A stretch of DNA of 55,847 bases from Deltaproteobacteria bacterium (GCA_021802775.1 JAJZRJ010000016.1:1-55847), one strand, 5' to 3'; positions 21,666 through 30,603 are shown, counted from the first letter of the stretch. Translations and numbers: made by a program. The notes: generated by a model not told the origin, from the sequence alone.

Positions 21666-22421
21666 TCAGGCGCTGGTCAGCCTGTCGATCAGTCCCTGCG
21701 TCACCTCGGCCACCGAGGGCAACGCGGTGGTGATCGGCTGGCCGGCCCGCTCGATCTTGCGGATGGTGGCCGAATCCGGGAAGCAGGCAATGGGCTCCTC
21801 GCCCAGGCCTTCGGCCAGGAACTGGCGGTCCTCCTCGTCCTGCACCAGGTTGCCGACAAAGGAGATGCGGCGGATGCGGGTGTCCTTGGCCAGGTCCCTG
21901 ATCTTGAGCGCGGTGCGGATGCCGGATTTCGAGGGGATCGCCACGATGAGCAGGTGGTCCACCGTGGCGATGGTGCCGCGGCCCAGATGTTCGACCCCGG
22001 CCTCCATGTCGAGCAGCACCACCTCGTCGGGCGAGAGCAGCAGTTTGGTGAGCATCCTTTTCAGCACGTTGCTCTCCGGGCAGGCGCAGCCGCCCTCGGC
22101 GGTCTGGATGGCGCCCAGGACCATGAGCTTGATGCCATCCTTTTCCACGATGAAGCGGGCGAGCAGGTCATCGACCTGGGGGTTGATGTTGTAGAAGGGC
22201 GAGCCGGTGGTCTTGCCCGAACGCTCCACCAGCAGTTCCTTCATCTCCGAGATGGGTACGATACGCTCCACCGCTGTCACCCCGATGCTCTGGGCCATGT
22301 GCGGGCTGGGATCGGCGTCGATCACCAGGACCTTTTTGCCGTTGTTGTGGAATTGCTGGGCCAGGAGCGTCATGATGGTGGTTTTGCCCACCCCGCCCTT
22401 GCCGCTGATCGCAATCTTCAT
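21666..22421 (-). CDS. cooC: CO dehydrogenase maturation ATPase CooC
   Basis: MinD/ParA-type P-loop ATPase that helps insert nickel into Ni-CO dehydrogenase or acetyl-CoA synthase. Deviant Walker A GKGGVGKTTIM at the N-terminus, VIDADPSPHMAQSIG, and the CxC motif in GGCACPESNVLKRM that is the metal-binding signature of CooC proteins (about residue 115). 251 residues. It stands alone on the minus strand, about 17 kb from cooS and acsB, whose products it would mature. No other gene of the pathway adjoins it. Confidence 0.88.
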   Translation of the reverse strand: MKIAISGKGGVGKTTIMTLLAQQFHNNGKKVLVIDADPSPHMAQSIGVTAVERIVPISEMKELLVERSGKTTGSPFYNINPQVDDLLARFIVEKDGIKLMVLGAIQTAEGGCACPESNVLKRMLTKLLLSPDEVVLLDMEAGVEHLGRGTIATVDHLLIVAIPSKSGIRTALKIRDLAKDTRIRRISFVGNLVQDEEDRQFLAEGLGEEPIACFPDSATIRKIERAGQPITTALPSVAEVTQGLIDRLTSA

Positions 22422-22582
22422 ATTCTCTTCTCCCTGAAAGCGCGTCGGCTGCGTAATTTGCGTGCATCCTCGCGGGGTTTCCGGTTATTATCAGTCGGTA
22501 TGTGTAACTCTAACCATCAGCCTCGAAACTGCAAGTAAAAAGCGCCTGCCGCGTCCTGGCCGGCCATGGTGAACGCCCGCTT

Positions 22583-23752
22583 ATGGTAACCCTCGGTATC
22601 GAACAGCTGTGCACCACCCGCCCGGCTTTCCTCAAGGGCAAACGCCTGGCGCTCCTCTGCAACCAGGCCTCCACCGACCGCCATTTCCGCCACAGCCGCG
22701 ACCTGGTCCATGCCGCCTTTCCCGGCCAGCTCACCTGCCTGTTTTCGCCGCAGCACGGCTTTTTTGCCGAGAAGCAGGACAACATGATCGAGTCGGATCA
22801 CACCACCGATCCGGTCGCCGGGGTGCCGCTCTTCAGCCTCTACGGCGAGGTGCGGCGGCCGACCGCGGCGATGTACGAGCACTTCGACGTGCTGCTGGTC
22901 GATATCGTCGATGTCGGCACCCGGGTCTATACCTTTCTCTACACCCTGGCCTACTGCATGGAAGAGGCGGCGCGGCACGGCAAGCAGGTGGTGGTGCTGG
23001 ACCGGCCCAACCCCATCGGCGGCGACCAGATTGAAGGCAACCTGTTGCGTGACGACTGCCGCTCCTTTGTCGGCCTCTACCCGATTCCCATGCGCCACGG
23101 CCTCACCTTCGGCGAGCTGGCGCTGATGCTCAACCAGGAGTTCGGCATCGGTTGCGAGCTTACGGTCATCAGGGCGGAGGGCTGGCAGCGCCGGATGCTC
23201 TACCCGGATACCGGCCTGCCCTGGGTCTTCCCCTCGCCCAACATGCCCACCCCGATCACCGCCCTGGTCTATCCCGGCCAGGTGCTGTGGGAGGGGACCA
23301 ATATCTCCGAGGGCCGCGGCACCACGCTGCCTTTTGAACTCTTTGGCGCGCCCTTTGTGGACCAGCAGGCAGTGCTCGACTTTGTGAAGCCGATTCCCCT
23401 GCCGGGCTGCGTGCTGCGGTCCTTGGTCTTCGAGCCCACCTCCAACAAGTGGACCGGCACGCCCTGCGGCGGCTTCCAGCTCCACGTCACCGACCCGGCC
23501 GCCTTCCGTCCGTACCGCACCAGTCTCGCCCTGCTCCAGGCGATGATGCGGCTCTATCCCGATGGGTTCGCCCTCAAATCGCCGCCCTACGAGTACGAAT
23601 ACGAGCGGGTGCCGCTTGATCTCATCCTGGGCGACAACACCCTGCGGCCGAAGCTGGCGGCAGGGGAGGATCTCCTGGCGTTGGAAGCGGCCTGGCAGTC
23701 GGAATTGCAGGCGTTCGGCGCCATGCGGGAGCAATATTTCCTTTACGCGTAG
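22583..23752 (+). CDS. namZ: DUF1343 family exo-beta-N-acetylmuramidase (NamZ-like)
   Basis: 389-residue protein of the DUF1343 family, some members of which cut terminal N-acetylmuramic acid from peptidoglycan fragments. Conserved segments: LALLCNQASTDRHF, FSPQHGFFAEKQDNM, VPLFSLYGEVRRPT, VLLVDIVDVGTRVYTFLYTL, LDRPNPIGG and WEGTNISEGRGTTLPFELFG. No signal peptide is obvious, so it may act in the cytoplasm on recycled muropeptides, which would fit the AmpG-like importer elsewhere in the window. It starts a run with bpt and fur-feoA. Confidence 0.88.
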   Translation: MVTLGIEQLCTTRPAFLKGKRLALLCNQASTDRHFRHSRDLVHAAFPGQLTCLFSPQHGFFAEKQDNMIESDHTTDPVAGVPLFSLYGEVRRPTAAMYEHFDVLLVDIVDVGTRVYTFLYTLAYCMEEAARHGKQVVVLDRPNPIGGDQIEGNLLRDDCRSFVGLYPIPMRHGLTFGELALMLNQEFGIGCELTVIRAEGWQRRMLYPDTGLPWVFPSPNMPTPITALVYPGQVLWEGTNISEGRGTTLPFELFGAPFVDQQAVLDFVKPIPLPGCVLRSLVFEPTSNKWTGTPCGGFQLHVTDPAAFRPYRTSLALLQAMMRLYPDGFALKSPPYEYEYERVPLDLILGDNTLRPKLAAGEDLLALEAAWQSELQAFGAMREQYFLYA

Positions 23753-23766
23753 CGGGGGAGTGCACG

Positions 23767-24504
23767 ATGGAATGGCAGACCCTTGAGCGGCAACTGGGCG
23801 ATTGTTTTTTCGATATCGCGGCCGAATGCCCTTACGGCCTGCCATACAAGGCGATCTACCGCCAGGCCCTCTTCGGGCCGATCCCCGACCATACCATGGA
23901 CGGTTTTCTCGCGGCCGGCTTCCGTCGCAACGGCAACACCATGTACACCATGGTCTGCCGGGAGTGTCAGAGTTGCGTGCCGATCCGGCTCGACCCGGAG
24001 GAATTCACGCCCAACCGCGGACAACGCCGTACCCTGGCCAGAAACCAGGACCTTACCGTGACCACCGGGCCGTTGCAGATTACACCGGACCGCCTGGCGC
24101 TCTGCGATGCCTTTTTGAACACCCGCTATCCCGGCCGCCACAGCACGGCGCTCGATTATTACAGCGGCTTTTTCGTCAATGCCGTCACCAATACCATGGA
24201 GGTCGCCTACCGGCTGGATGGCCGGCTGGTGGGGGTGGCGATCGTCGATGTGACCCTGGCGAGCCTCAATGCCGTGTATTTCTATTTTGATCCGGCCATG
24301 AGCGCCAGCAGCCTCGGCACCTTCAACATCCTCCATCTCCTCGAGCTCTGCCAGCGGGAGGACAAGGATTTCCTCTACCTGGGCTACTGGATCGACGCGG
24401 TGCCGGCCATGCGCTATAAAGCGCGATTCAAGCCCCATTTCTTACTGCGCGGCCAGATCTGGCGGCGGGTGGACCGGGGCGAACCTTCTGCGGAGCGACC
24501 ATGA
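23767..24504 (+). CDS. bpt: Aspartate/glutamate leucyltransferase (Bpt/Ate family)
   Basis: Aminoacyl-tRNA-protein transferase of the N-end rule pathway, which adds leucine to acidic N-termini and marks proteins for ClpAP degradation. Marks: the cysteine-bearing CPYGLPYKAIYRQ, GFRRNGNTMYTMVCRECQSC, VPIRLDPEEF, STALDYYSGF, YFYFDPAM and FLYLGYWIDAVPAMRYKARF. 245 residues, typical. GGGGGAG precedes ATG 23767. It overlaps the next gene as ATGA. Confidence 0.9.
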   Translation: MEWQTLERQLGDCFFDIAAECPYGLPYKAIYRQALFGPIPDHTMDGFLAAGFRRNGNTMYTMVCRECQSCVPIRLDPEEFTPNRGQRRTLARNQDLTVTTGPLQITPDRLALCDAFLNTRYPGRHSTALDYYSGFFVNAVTNTMEVAYRLDGRLVGVAIVDVTLASLNAVYFYFDPAMSASSLGTFNILHLLELCQREDKDFLYLGYWIDAVPAMRYKARFKPHFLLRGQIWRRVDRGEPSAERP

Positions 24505-25277
24505 CCAGGAAGTGCTTCGGATTCCGTTTTCCCTTTGGCAAGGACCGCCGTGGTGGCGCCTCCTGCCGGGTCTCCTTTTCCGGCGAAGACCGCCATGCCT
24601 TGGAACGCGAGCAGTTCGAGGCGGTATTGCGCTCCTTCGATGCCAGCCGCATCGCGGAGCGGCTCATGATCCTCGATATCTTTCTTTCCGTCGAGCAGCA
24701 CGTGACCCTTGCGGAACTGGCGGCCCTGGTCCGGGAACGGCAACCAGCCCTGGCGGACCTCGGCTTTGTCCGGAAAACCATGGAGATGTTCTGCCAGTGC
24801 GGCTTTGCCCAGCAGGTGACCTTCGAGAACCAGGAGGTGCGCTACGAGCACCACCACCTGGGCCAGCATCACGACCATTTCATCTGCACCCGCTGCGGCC
24901 AGATCCAGGAGTTCAGCAACGAGGAACTGGAGCGGCTCCAGCTGGTCATTGCCCGGCAGTTCCGGTTCCATCCCCTCCAGCACCGGATGGATATCTACGG
25001 CCTCTGCGCCGGCTGCATGGCCCTGCGGGACGAGGCGATCCCCCTCAAAGTGGCCGCCAACGGCGAACGGGTGCGGATCGTCCAGCTCCTGGGCGATCGG
25101 GCTCTCCAGGCGCGGCTTGCCGACATGGGCCTCACCCTCGGCACCTGCCTTGAGGTGATCAACAACCAGCCCGCCGGGCCGGCCATTGTCGCGATCAACA
25201 CCTCGCGGCTGGCCATCGACGGTGCTATCGCCCAGCATGTGGTGGTGGCGCACGTCTGCCGTCACGACGACATCTGA
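24501..25277 (+). CDS. Fur-family regulator fused to a FeoA domain
   Basis: 258 residues. An N-terminal tail of about 35 residues leads into a Fur/Zur/PerR domain (about 35-170): LMILDIFLSVEQHVTLAELA winged helix, then HHHLGQHHDHFICTRCGQIQ with the metal histidines and first CxxC, and LCAGC as second CxxC. From about residue 178 a FeoA-like SH3 domain follows: ERVRIVQLLGDRALQARLADMGLTLG and VINNQPAGPAIVAIN. FeoA normally assists the ferrous transporter FeoB, so the fusion suggests an iron-responsive regulator with its own sensory or partner-binding domain. ATGA overlap with bpt. Confidence 0.85.
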   Translation: MTRKCFGFRFPFGKDRRGGASCRVSFSGEDRHALEREQFEAVLRSFDASRIAERLMILDIFLSVEQHVTLAELAALVRERQPALADLGFVRKTMEMFCQCGFAQQVTFENQEVRYEHHHLGQHHDHFICTRCGQIQEFSNEELERLQLVIARQFRFHPLQHRMDIYGLCAGCMALRDEAIPLKVAANGERVRIVQLLGDRALQARLADMGLTLGTCLEVINNQPAGPAIVAINTSRLAIDGAIAQHVVVAHVCRHDDI

Positions 25278-25292
25278 TCTTTTTTTCGCTGT

Positions 25293-25320
25293 CTTGACAG
25301 CGGCGTCAAGTTGCCCCATA
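25293..25320 (+). promoter_or_regulatory. Sigma32-like heat-shock promoter
   Basis: CTTGACA (25293-25299), 14-base spacer and CCCCATA (25314-25320), close to the heat-shock consensus CTTGAAA-N13..15-CCCCATNT. It precedes an operon of a mini zinc protein, Hsp20 and Lon, which is the expected kind of target. Confidence 0.75.
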
Positions 25321-25392
25321 GTCTAAACAGGAAACCCTCCAGCGTGCAGGTGTGGTGCCTGTGCGCCAACTTCACCGGCAAGGAGCACGACC

Positions 25393-25605
25393 ATGGCCGA
25401 GAACGCAAAAAAGGTGTGTCCCCAGTGTCAGGGCAAGAAGGTGGTGCCGGGAGTCTGTAGCTGTAACAGCGAGTGGCGTGGCACCCAGCGGGGCGACGAG
25501 TGGGAGGATTGCCAGTGCACCCCGGAACAGGAATGCCCCACCTGCCACGGCACGGGATATGCGCCAACGACGAAAACGCACTGCACCGGATCGCATAAAG
25601 GCTGA
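25393..25605 (+). CDS. Small cysteine-rich zinc-binding protein in the heat-shock operon
   Basis: 70 residues with eight cysteines. VCPQCQGKKVVPG and ECPTCHGTGYAP are CxxCxGxG-like repeats of the type found in the DnaJ zinc domain, and CSCNSE and DCQC lie between them. No signal peptide or membrane segment. AAGGAG stands seven bases before ATG 25393. It is the first gene behind the sigma32-like promoter and is followed after 11 bases by Hsp20. I do not know a named family; binding of unfolded proteins, as by the DnaJ zinc finger, is only an inference. Confidence 0.7.
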   Translation: MAENAKKVCPQCQGKKVVPGVCSCNSEWRGTQRGDEWEDCQCTPEQECPTCHGTGYAPTTKTHCTGSHKG

Positions 25606-25616
25606 GGAGCACGGCA

Positions 25617-26036
25617 ATGGATCAGTTCAAGAAACGCTCGGTGATCGGCGGGCATCACGGCAGAACCATGCGCACCATGGCGGTGCCCGGCCTGGGGTCG
25701 TTTTCGCCCGGCGGCTGGAGTGCGGCCACCGATATTTATGAGACCGACGAGGCGTTGATCGTCTGCATGGACGTAAGCGGCGCCGCCCCGGACCAACTCG
25801 GTGTGGTGGCCGAGGAACAGCGGATCACCATCGCCGGCGAGCGCGATTTTCCGGTGCCGGACGGCGTGCGCGCCGTGCATCGGCTGGAGATCGAGCGCGG
25901 CCGTTTTGAAAAGAACATTACCCTGCCGGTGCCGGTGGATGTGGCCGCTGCCACCTCCATCCACCAGCATGGTTTTCTGGTGATTACTCTGCCGAAGTTG
26001 AAAACGCGGGGGAAGGTACGGATTGCCGTCCGTTGA
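25617..26036 (+). CDS. Hsp20/alpha-crystallin small heat-shock protein
   Basis: 139-residue ATP-independent holdase. The alpha-crystallin domain is visible from WSAATDIYETDEALIVCMDV through ITIAGERDF, an RLEIERGRFEKNITLP strand pair, and HGFLVITLPK near the end. The stop lies just before lon. It is in the sigma32-like operon, GAGGAG before its ATG. Confidence 0.9.
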   Translation: MDQFKKRSVIGGHHGRTMRTMAVPGLGSFSPGGWSAATDIYETDEALIVCMDVSGAAPDQLGVVAEEQRITIAGERDFPVPDGVRAVHRLEIERGRFEKNITLPVPVDVAAATSIHQHGFLVITLPKLKTRGKVRIAVR

Positions 26037-26068
26037 GCCGATCCCTCCTGACCAGATCGAGACGAGCC

Positions 26069-28474
26069 ATGAGCGAAAATGAGAATAATCAGGAAAAACA
26101 GGCTGAGGGCCGGGAGACGAAGGCGAATCCGGGCGGCGGCAAGGTGAACCCGGCGGAACTGCCGGTACCGGAAATACTGCCGGTATTGCCCCTGCACGGC
26201 TTTGTCTTCTTTCCCGGCATGGGTTTCCCGCTGCAGATCAACCACCCGGGCGCCAAGCAACTGGTGGACGACGCCATCCTCCAGGATCGCCTGGTGGCGG
26301 TGCTGACCCACCATAAAGGGGAGGAGGGCGAGGAGCACAAGGCCCCGGAGAGCGAGCACCTCTACCGCGTCGGGGTGATGGGCTATCTCCACAAGCTGAT
26401 CAAATCCGACGAGGGGTCCTATCAGGTGCTGATGAGCGCGGTGAAAAAGCTCCGCGTCCATGAGTTCACCCAGCAGGAGCCCTATCTCAAGGCCCGGGTC
26501 GAGGCCACCCCCATGGAGGAAACCGACGACCAGGAGACCGAGGCGCTGGTGATGAACCTGCGCAGCCAGTTCAAGAAGATGGGCGAATTCGGCGCTGCCC
26601 CGGCCGAGTTGGTCATGACCGTGGCCTCGCTCACCAACCCCTTTTACATCGCCTACCTCATCGCCTCCCAGCTCAACCTCCCCATGGAAGAGGAGCAGGA
26701 GATCCTGGAGATCGATGATATCAAGCAATTGCTGCGCCGCACCGCCCGTGAACTCAACAAGAAGCTCGAAACCGTGGAGATGAGCCACGAGATCCAGAAG
26801 AGCATGAAGGAGGACATGGACAAGAAGCAGAAGGAGTTCTTTCTGCGCGAGCAGCTGAAGGCGATCCGCAAGGAGCTGGGCGAGGAGGACGAGAACCTTG
26901 ATCTCACCGAACTCAAGGCCAAGCTCGCCGCCGCGGAACTGAGCGAGGAGGCGCGCAAGACCGCAGAGAAGGAGGTGGACCGCTTGAGCCGCATCTCGCC
27001 CTCTTCACCCGAATACACCGTCTCTCGCACCTACCTCGACTGGATTCTCGATCTGCCGTGGACCAAGACCACGCCGGACAACCTGGACATCGAACGGGCC
27101 CAGCAGACCATGGACCAGGACCACTACGGGCTCAAGGAGATCAAGAAGCGGATCATCGAGTTCCTGGCGGTGCGCAAGCTGAAACAGGACATGCACGGCC
27201 CCATCCTCTGCTTCGTGGGTCCCCCCGGTGTGGGCAAGACCTCGCTCGGCCAGTCCATTGCCCGCAGCATGGGCCGCAACTTCGTCCGCATCTCCTTGGG
27301 CGGCGTGCGGGACGAGGCGGAGATCCGCGGTCACCGCCGCACCTACATCGGGGCGCTGCCGGGCCGCATCATCCAGAGCCTGAAAAAGGCCGGCTCCGCC
27401 AACCCGCTCTTCATGCTGGACGAGATCGACAAGCTCGGCATGGATTTCCGCGGCGATCCTTCATCCGCGCTGCTGGAGGTGCTGGACCCGGAGCAGAACT
27501 TTTCCTTCTCCGACCACTACCTCGAAATCACCTTCGACCTCTCCAAGGTGATGTTCATCACCACGGCCAACGTGCTGGACAACGTGCCCATCCCGCTCCG
27601 CGACCGCATGGAGGTGATCGAGCTGGCCGGTTACACCGACGAGGAGAAGCTGATGATCGCCAAGCGCCACCTGGTGCCGAAGCAGTTGGCGGCGCACGCG
27701 CTGACCGCCGAAAACATCGCGATCAGCGACGAGGCGATCCGCGCCATCATCCGCTCCTACACGCGAGAGGCCGGGGTGCGCAACCTGGAACGCAAGATCG
27801 GCGGGGTCTGCCGCGGGGTGGCCAGGGAGATCGTGGGCGGCAAGACCGGACTCTTCCAGATCGAGCCGGATGGGCTGGCCCAATATCTCGGCCCGGCCCA
27901 GTTCTTCTCCGAGACCAAGGCGCGCACCTGGGGGCCGGGCCTGGCCACCGGCCTTGCCTGGACCCCGGTGGGCGGCGAGCTGCTTTTTATCGAGGCCGCC
28001 AAGATGAAGGGCAAGGGCGGGCTGATGCTCACCGGCAAGCTGGGCGACGTGATGAAGGAATCGGCCAATGCGGCGCTCACCTTTATCCGCTCCCATGCCG
28101 CGAGTTTAGGGGTGGAGGAAGCGCTCTTTGCCGAGCACGACCTCCATATTCATGTGCCCGAGGGCGCCATCCCCAAGGACGGGCCGTCGGCCGGCGTGGC
28201 CATGGTGGTGGCTCTCACCTCGCTCCTGACCGGCAAGACCGTGCGCCAGAACCTGGCCATGACCGGCGAGATCACCCTGCGGGGCGACGTGCTGCCCGTG
28301 GGCGGCATCAAGGAAAAGGTGCTGGCCGCGGCACGGTCCGGGATCACCAACCTCATCCTGCCGCGGATCAACGAGAAGGACACCGTGGAACTGCCGGACA
28401 ACGTGCGGGAGGGGTTGACCTTCCACTATGTCCACGACATCAAGGAGGCCCTGGCCGTGGCGTTGGAAGGGTAG
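26069..28474 (+). CDS. lon: ATP-dependent protease Lon
   Basis: AAA+ serine protease, 801 residues. N-terminal substrate domain beginning at PVPEILPVLPLHGFVFFPGM, coiled coil around residues 245-300 with KKQKEFFLREQLKAIRKELG, Walker A GPPGVGKTSLGQ near 385, Walker B LFMLDEIDKLG, and the proteolytic domain with PKDGPSAG, where the nucleophile is Ser707, plus the partner lysine in GGIKEKVLAAAR about 43 residues later. ATG 26069 is taken as start. It ends the sigma32-like operon and degrades damaged proteins after stress. Confidence 0.96.
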   Translation: MSENENNQEKQAEGRETKANPGGGKVNPAELPVPEILPVLPLHGFVFFPGMGFPLQINHPGAKQLVDDAILQDRLVAVLTHHKGEEGEEHKAPESEHLYRVGVMGYLHKLIKSDEGSYQVLMSAVKKLRVHEFTQQEPYLKARVEATPMEETDDQETEALVMNLRSQFKKMGEFGAAPAELVMTVASLTNPFYIAYLIASQLNLPMEEEQEILEIDDIKQLLRRTARELNKKLETVEMSHEIQKSMKEDMDKKQKEFFLREQLKAIRKELGEEDENLDLTELKAKLAAAELSEEARKTAEKEVDRLSRISPSSPEYTVSRTYLDWILDLPWTKTTPDNLDIERAQQTMDQDHYGLKEIKKRIIEFLAVRKLKQDMHGPILCFVGPPGVGKTSLGQSIARSMGRNFVRISLGGVRDEAEIRGHRRTYIGALPGRIIQSLKKAGSANPLFMLDEIDKLGMDFRGDPSSALLEVLDPEQNFSFSDHYLEITFDLSKVMFITTANVLDNVPIPLRDRMEVIELAGYTDEEKLMIAKRHLVPKQLAAHALTAENIAISDEAIRAIIRSYTREAGVRNLERKIGGVCRGVAREIVGGKTGLFQIEPDGLAQYLGPAQFFSETKARTWGPGLATGLAWTPVGGELLFIEAAKMKGKGGLMLTGKLGDVMKESANAALTFIRSHAASLGVEEALFAEHDLHIHVPEGAIPKDGPSAGVAMVVALTSLLTGKTVRQNLAMTGEITLRGDVLPVGGIKEKVLAAARSGITNLILPRINEKDTVELPDNVREGLTFHYVHDIKEALAVALEG

Positions 28475-28489
28475 GGCTCCTTGTTGAAG

Positions 28490-28532
28490 CAGCCCGTGCT
28501 CTTCCCGGTGGGGACTCCGGCTGATTTTTTTT
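28490..28532 (+). terminator. Terminator of the heat-shock operon
   Basis: CAGCC (28490-28494) pairs with GGCTG (28519-28523), with extra pairing inside (CCC with GGG), followed by a run of eight T. The stem is imperfect but the position after lon and the T-tract support it. Confidence 0.55.
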
Positions 28533-28547
28533 CGGTTTCCGCTGTCG

Positions 28548-28576
28548 TTGCTTTTTCCCGGTCCCTGTGGTACATC
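28548..28576 (+). promoter_or_regulatory. Promoter of tRNA-Leu
   Basis: TTGCTT (28548-28553), 17-base spacer and TACATC (28571-28576). It would start transcription near 28583, about 27 bases before the tRNA. Confidence 0.5.
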
Positions 28577-28609
28577 CGCCCATGAACGTCGGGACAACCT
28601 TAAACCCGC

Positions 28610-28697
28610 GCCCGGGTGGCGGAACTGGTAGACGCAAGGGACTTAAAATCCCTCGATGCTTCGCATTGTGCGGGTTCGATTCCCGCCCCGGGCACCA
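28610..28697 (+). tRNA. tRNA-Leu (UAA)
   Basis: 88 bases including an encoded CCA end. The acceptor arms GCCCGGG and CCCGGGC pair perfectly. The anticodon loop CTTAAAA sits between GGGA and TCCC and gives anticodon TAA (28644-28646). A long variable arm (CGATGCTTCGCATTGT region) marks it as class II, as expected for leucine. The T arm GCGGGTTCGATTCCCGC is standard. uvrC begins 40 bases later. Confidence 0.97.
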
Positions 28698-28737
28698 TTC
28701 TTGAGGAAGTCGGCGAAAAGGTGATTGACCGAATCCT

Positions 28738-30582
28738 ATGCCCCGCCGCCATGACAACGCACCCTTTCAGTTGGACCGTGAGTTTCTTGGCACCGTGACC
28801 GAGGCGCCGGGGGTCTACCTGATGCGGGACGCAGCCGGCGGGGTGCTCTACGTCGGCAAGGCGGTCAACCTCAAGAAACGGCTTGCCTCCTATGCCCGCC
28901 ACCCCGGCGGCGACCACACCAAAACGGCGATGCTGCTGGCCAGAGTCCGGGCCATCGAGACCATCATCACCCGCACCGAGAAGGAGGCCCTGATTCTGGA
29001 GGCCTCGCTCATCAAGCAGCACCGGCCCAAATACAACGTCATCCTGCGCGACGACAAGAACTACCCCCTCATCAAGGTGACGGTGCAGGAGGAGTGGCCG
29101 CGGGTGGTGATGACCCGTCGCCGGCAACGGGACGGCGCCCGCTACTTCGGCCCCTTTGCCTCGGCCGGCGCCATGTGGGATACCCTGCGCCTGCTCAATG
29201 AACTCTTCCCCCTGCGGCGTTGCAAGGCGGGAACGTTCAGCCGCCAGTCGCGCGCCTGCCTCAATTTTCAGCTCGGCCGCTGCCTGGCCCCTTGTGTGGG
29301 CCGTATCAGCCACGCCGACTATCTGGCCATGGTCGAGGGGGTCCTGTTGATTCTGGAAGGCAAAAAGGAACAACTCCTTGCCGAGTTGACTCGCCGGATG
29401 GCGCAGGCCGCCCAGGAACTCCGCTTCGAGGAGGCTGCCTTCTATCGGGACCGGATCGGTTCGGTGCGGCAGACCCTGGAAAAACAGGTGGTGCTGGCGT
29501 CCCATCGCCGCGATCAGGATGTCTTTGGCCTGGTTCGGCAGGAAAACGGGGTGGCGCTGGCGGTTCTTTTTGTCCGTCAGGGGGTATTGAGCGGCCAGCA
29601 GGGGTATTTCCTTACCGATCCGGTGGGCGATGACGCATCGTTTCTCGGTGAACTCCTGCCCCGTTTTTACGAGCCCGGCCGGGTCGTGCCCAATGAGATC
29701 CTCATCCCTTTTCCCTTCGACGAAATGGCCACCATTGCCGAGTGGCTCAGTGAGCGGGAGGGCAAACGGGTGACCATGATCGTGCCGCAGCGGGGCGACA
29801 AGACGCGGCTGCTCGAAATGGCTGCGGCCAACGCCAGCCAGCTCTTTGCGGATCGGGAAAAGAAGGCGCATTCCTGGGAGGCGCTGGCCGGAACCCTTAT
29901 GGAGGCCCTGCAGATGGCGCGACCGCCGTCCGCTATCGAATGCCTTGATATCTCCAATCTGGGCGGCAGGCAGGCGGTGGGGTCGCTGGTTCGGTTCGAG
30001 CGGGGCGAGGCGCAACGCTCCGGCTATCGCCACTATCGCATCCGCACCCGGGAGACCCCGGATGACTATGCCATGATGGCCGAGGTGCTGGCGCGGCGTT
30101 TCAAGCGGGCGAAGGAAGAGGGCGGGCTGCCGGACCTGCTCTTGCTCGATGGCGGTAAAGGGCAACTCAACGTCGCGGTGCAGGCGGTGGCGGAAGCGGC
30201 CCTGGCCGAGGCGCCGGAACTGGCAGCCATTGCCAAGGAGCGTGAGGCGGAAGGAGAAAAGCTCTTCCGGCCCGGCCGCAAGAATCCGATCCTGCTGCCG
30301 CGCCACTCACCGGCCCTGCTGTACCTCATGCGCATCCGCGACGAGGCCCACCGTTACGGCATCACCTTTCATAAAAGATTGCGCACCAAGGCGACCCTTG
30401 CCTCCGCCCTCGATGACATCCCCGGCATCGGTCCGGCCAAGAAAAAGGCGCTGCTCAGCCATTTTGGCAGCCTGCGCGTCCTGACCGCGGCGGCCCCCGA
30501 GGAGATCGCCGTGGTTCCGGGGGTCGGGCCGACCCTGGCCAAGACCATCAAGCGCGCTCTCCAGCCGGATCAGCCAGCCTGA
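28738..30582 (+). CDS. uvrC: Excinuclease ABC subunit C
   Basis: Dual-incision nuclease of nucleotide excision repair, 614 residues. GIY-YIG domain: APGVYLMRDAAGGVLYVGKA; then the Cys-rich stretch RRCKAGTFSRQSRACLNFQLG; UVR motif ELRFEEAAFYRDRI; RNase H-like C-terminal nuclease region with ECLDISNLGGRQAVGS and LLLLDGGKGQLNVA; and a final helix-hairpin-helix pair IPGIGPAKKKALL and VPGVGPTLAKTI. Complete and ordinary. Alone between tRNA-Leu and nifU. Confidence 0.97.
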   Translation: MPRRHDNAPFQLDREFLGTVTEAPGVYLMRDAAGGVLYVGKAVNLKKRLASYARHPGGDHTKTAMLLARVRAIETIITRTEKEALILEASLIKQHRPKYNVILRDDKNYPLIKVTVQEEWPRVVMTRRRQRDGARYFGPFASAGAMWDTLRLLNELFPLRRCKAGTFSRQSRACLNFQLGRCLAPCVGRISHADYLAMVEGVLLILEGKKEQLLAELTRRMAQAAQELRFEEAAFYRDRIGSVRQTLEKQVVLASHRRDQDVFGLVRQENGVALAVLFVRQGVLSGQQGYFLTDPVGDDASFLGELLPRFYEPGRVVPNEILIPFPFDEMATIAEWLSEREGKRVTMIVPQRGDKTRLLEMAAANASQLFADREKKAHSWEALAGTLMEALQMARPPSAIECLDISNLGGRQAVGSLVRFERGEAQRSGYRHYRIRTRETPDDYAMMAEVLARRFKRAKEEGGLPDLLLLDGGKGQLNVAVQAVAEAALAEAPELAAIAKEREAEGEKLFRPGRKNPILLPRHSPALLYLMRIRDEAHRYGITFHKRLRTKATLASALDDIPGIGPAKKKALLSHFGSLRVLTAAAPEEIAVVPGVGPTLAKTIKRALQPDQPA

Positions 30583-30603
30583 CCGCCGCCCCGGAGGCGG
30601 CGG
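30583..30603 (+). terminator. Strong hairpin after uvrC
   Basis: CCGCCGCC (30583-30590), loop CCGGA and GGCGGCGG (30596-30603) form eight perfect GC pairs immediately after the uvrC stop. No T-tract follows directly, so it may be a stabilising or Rho-type end rather than a classical terminator. Confidence 0.45.
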
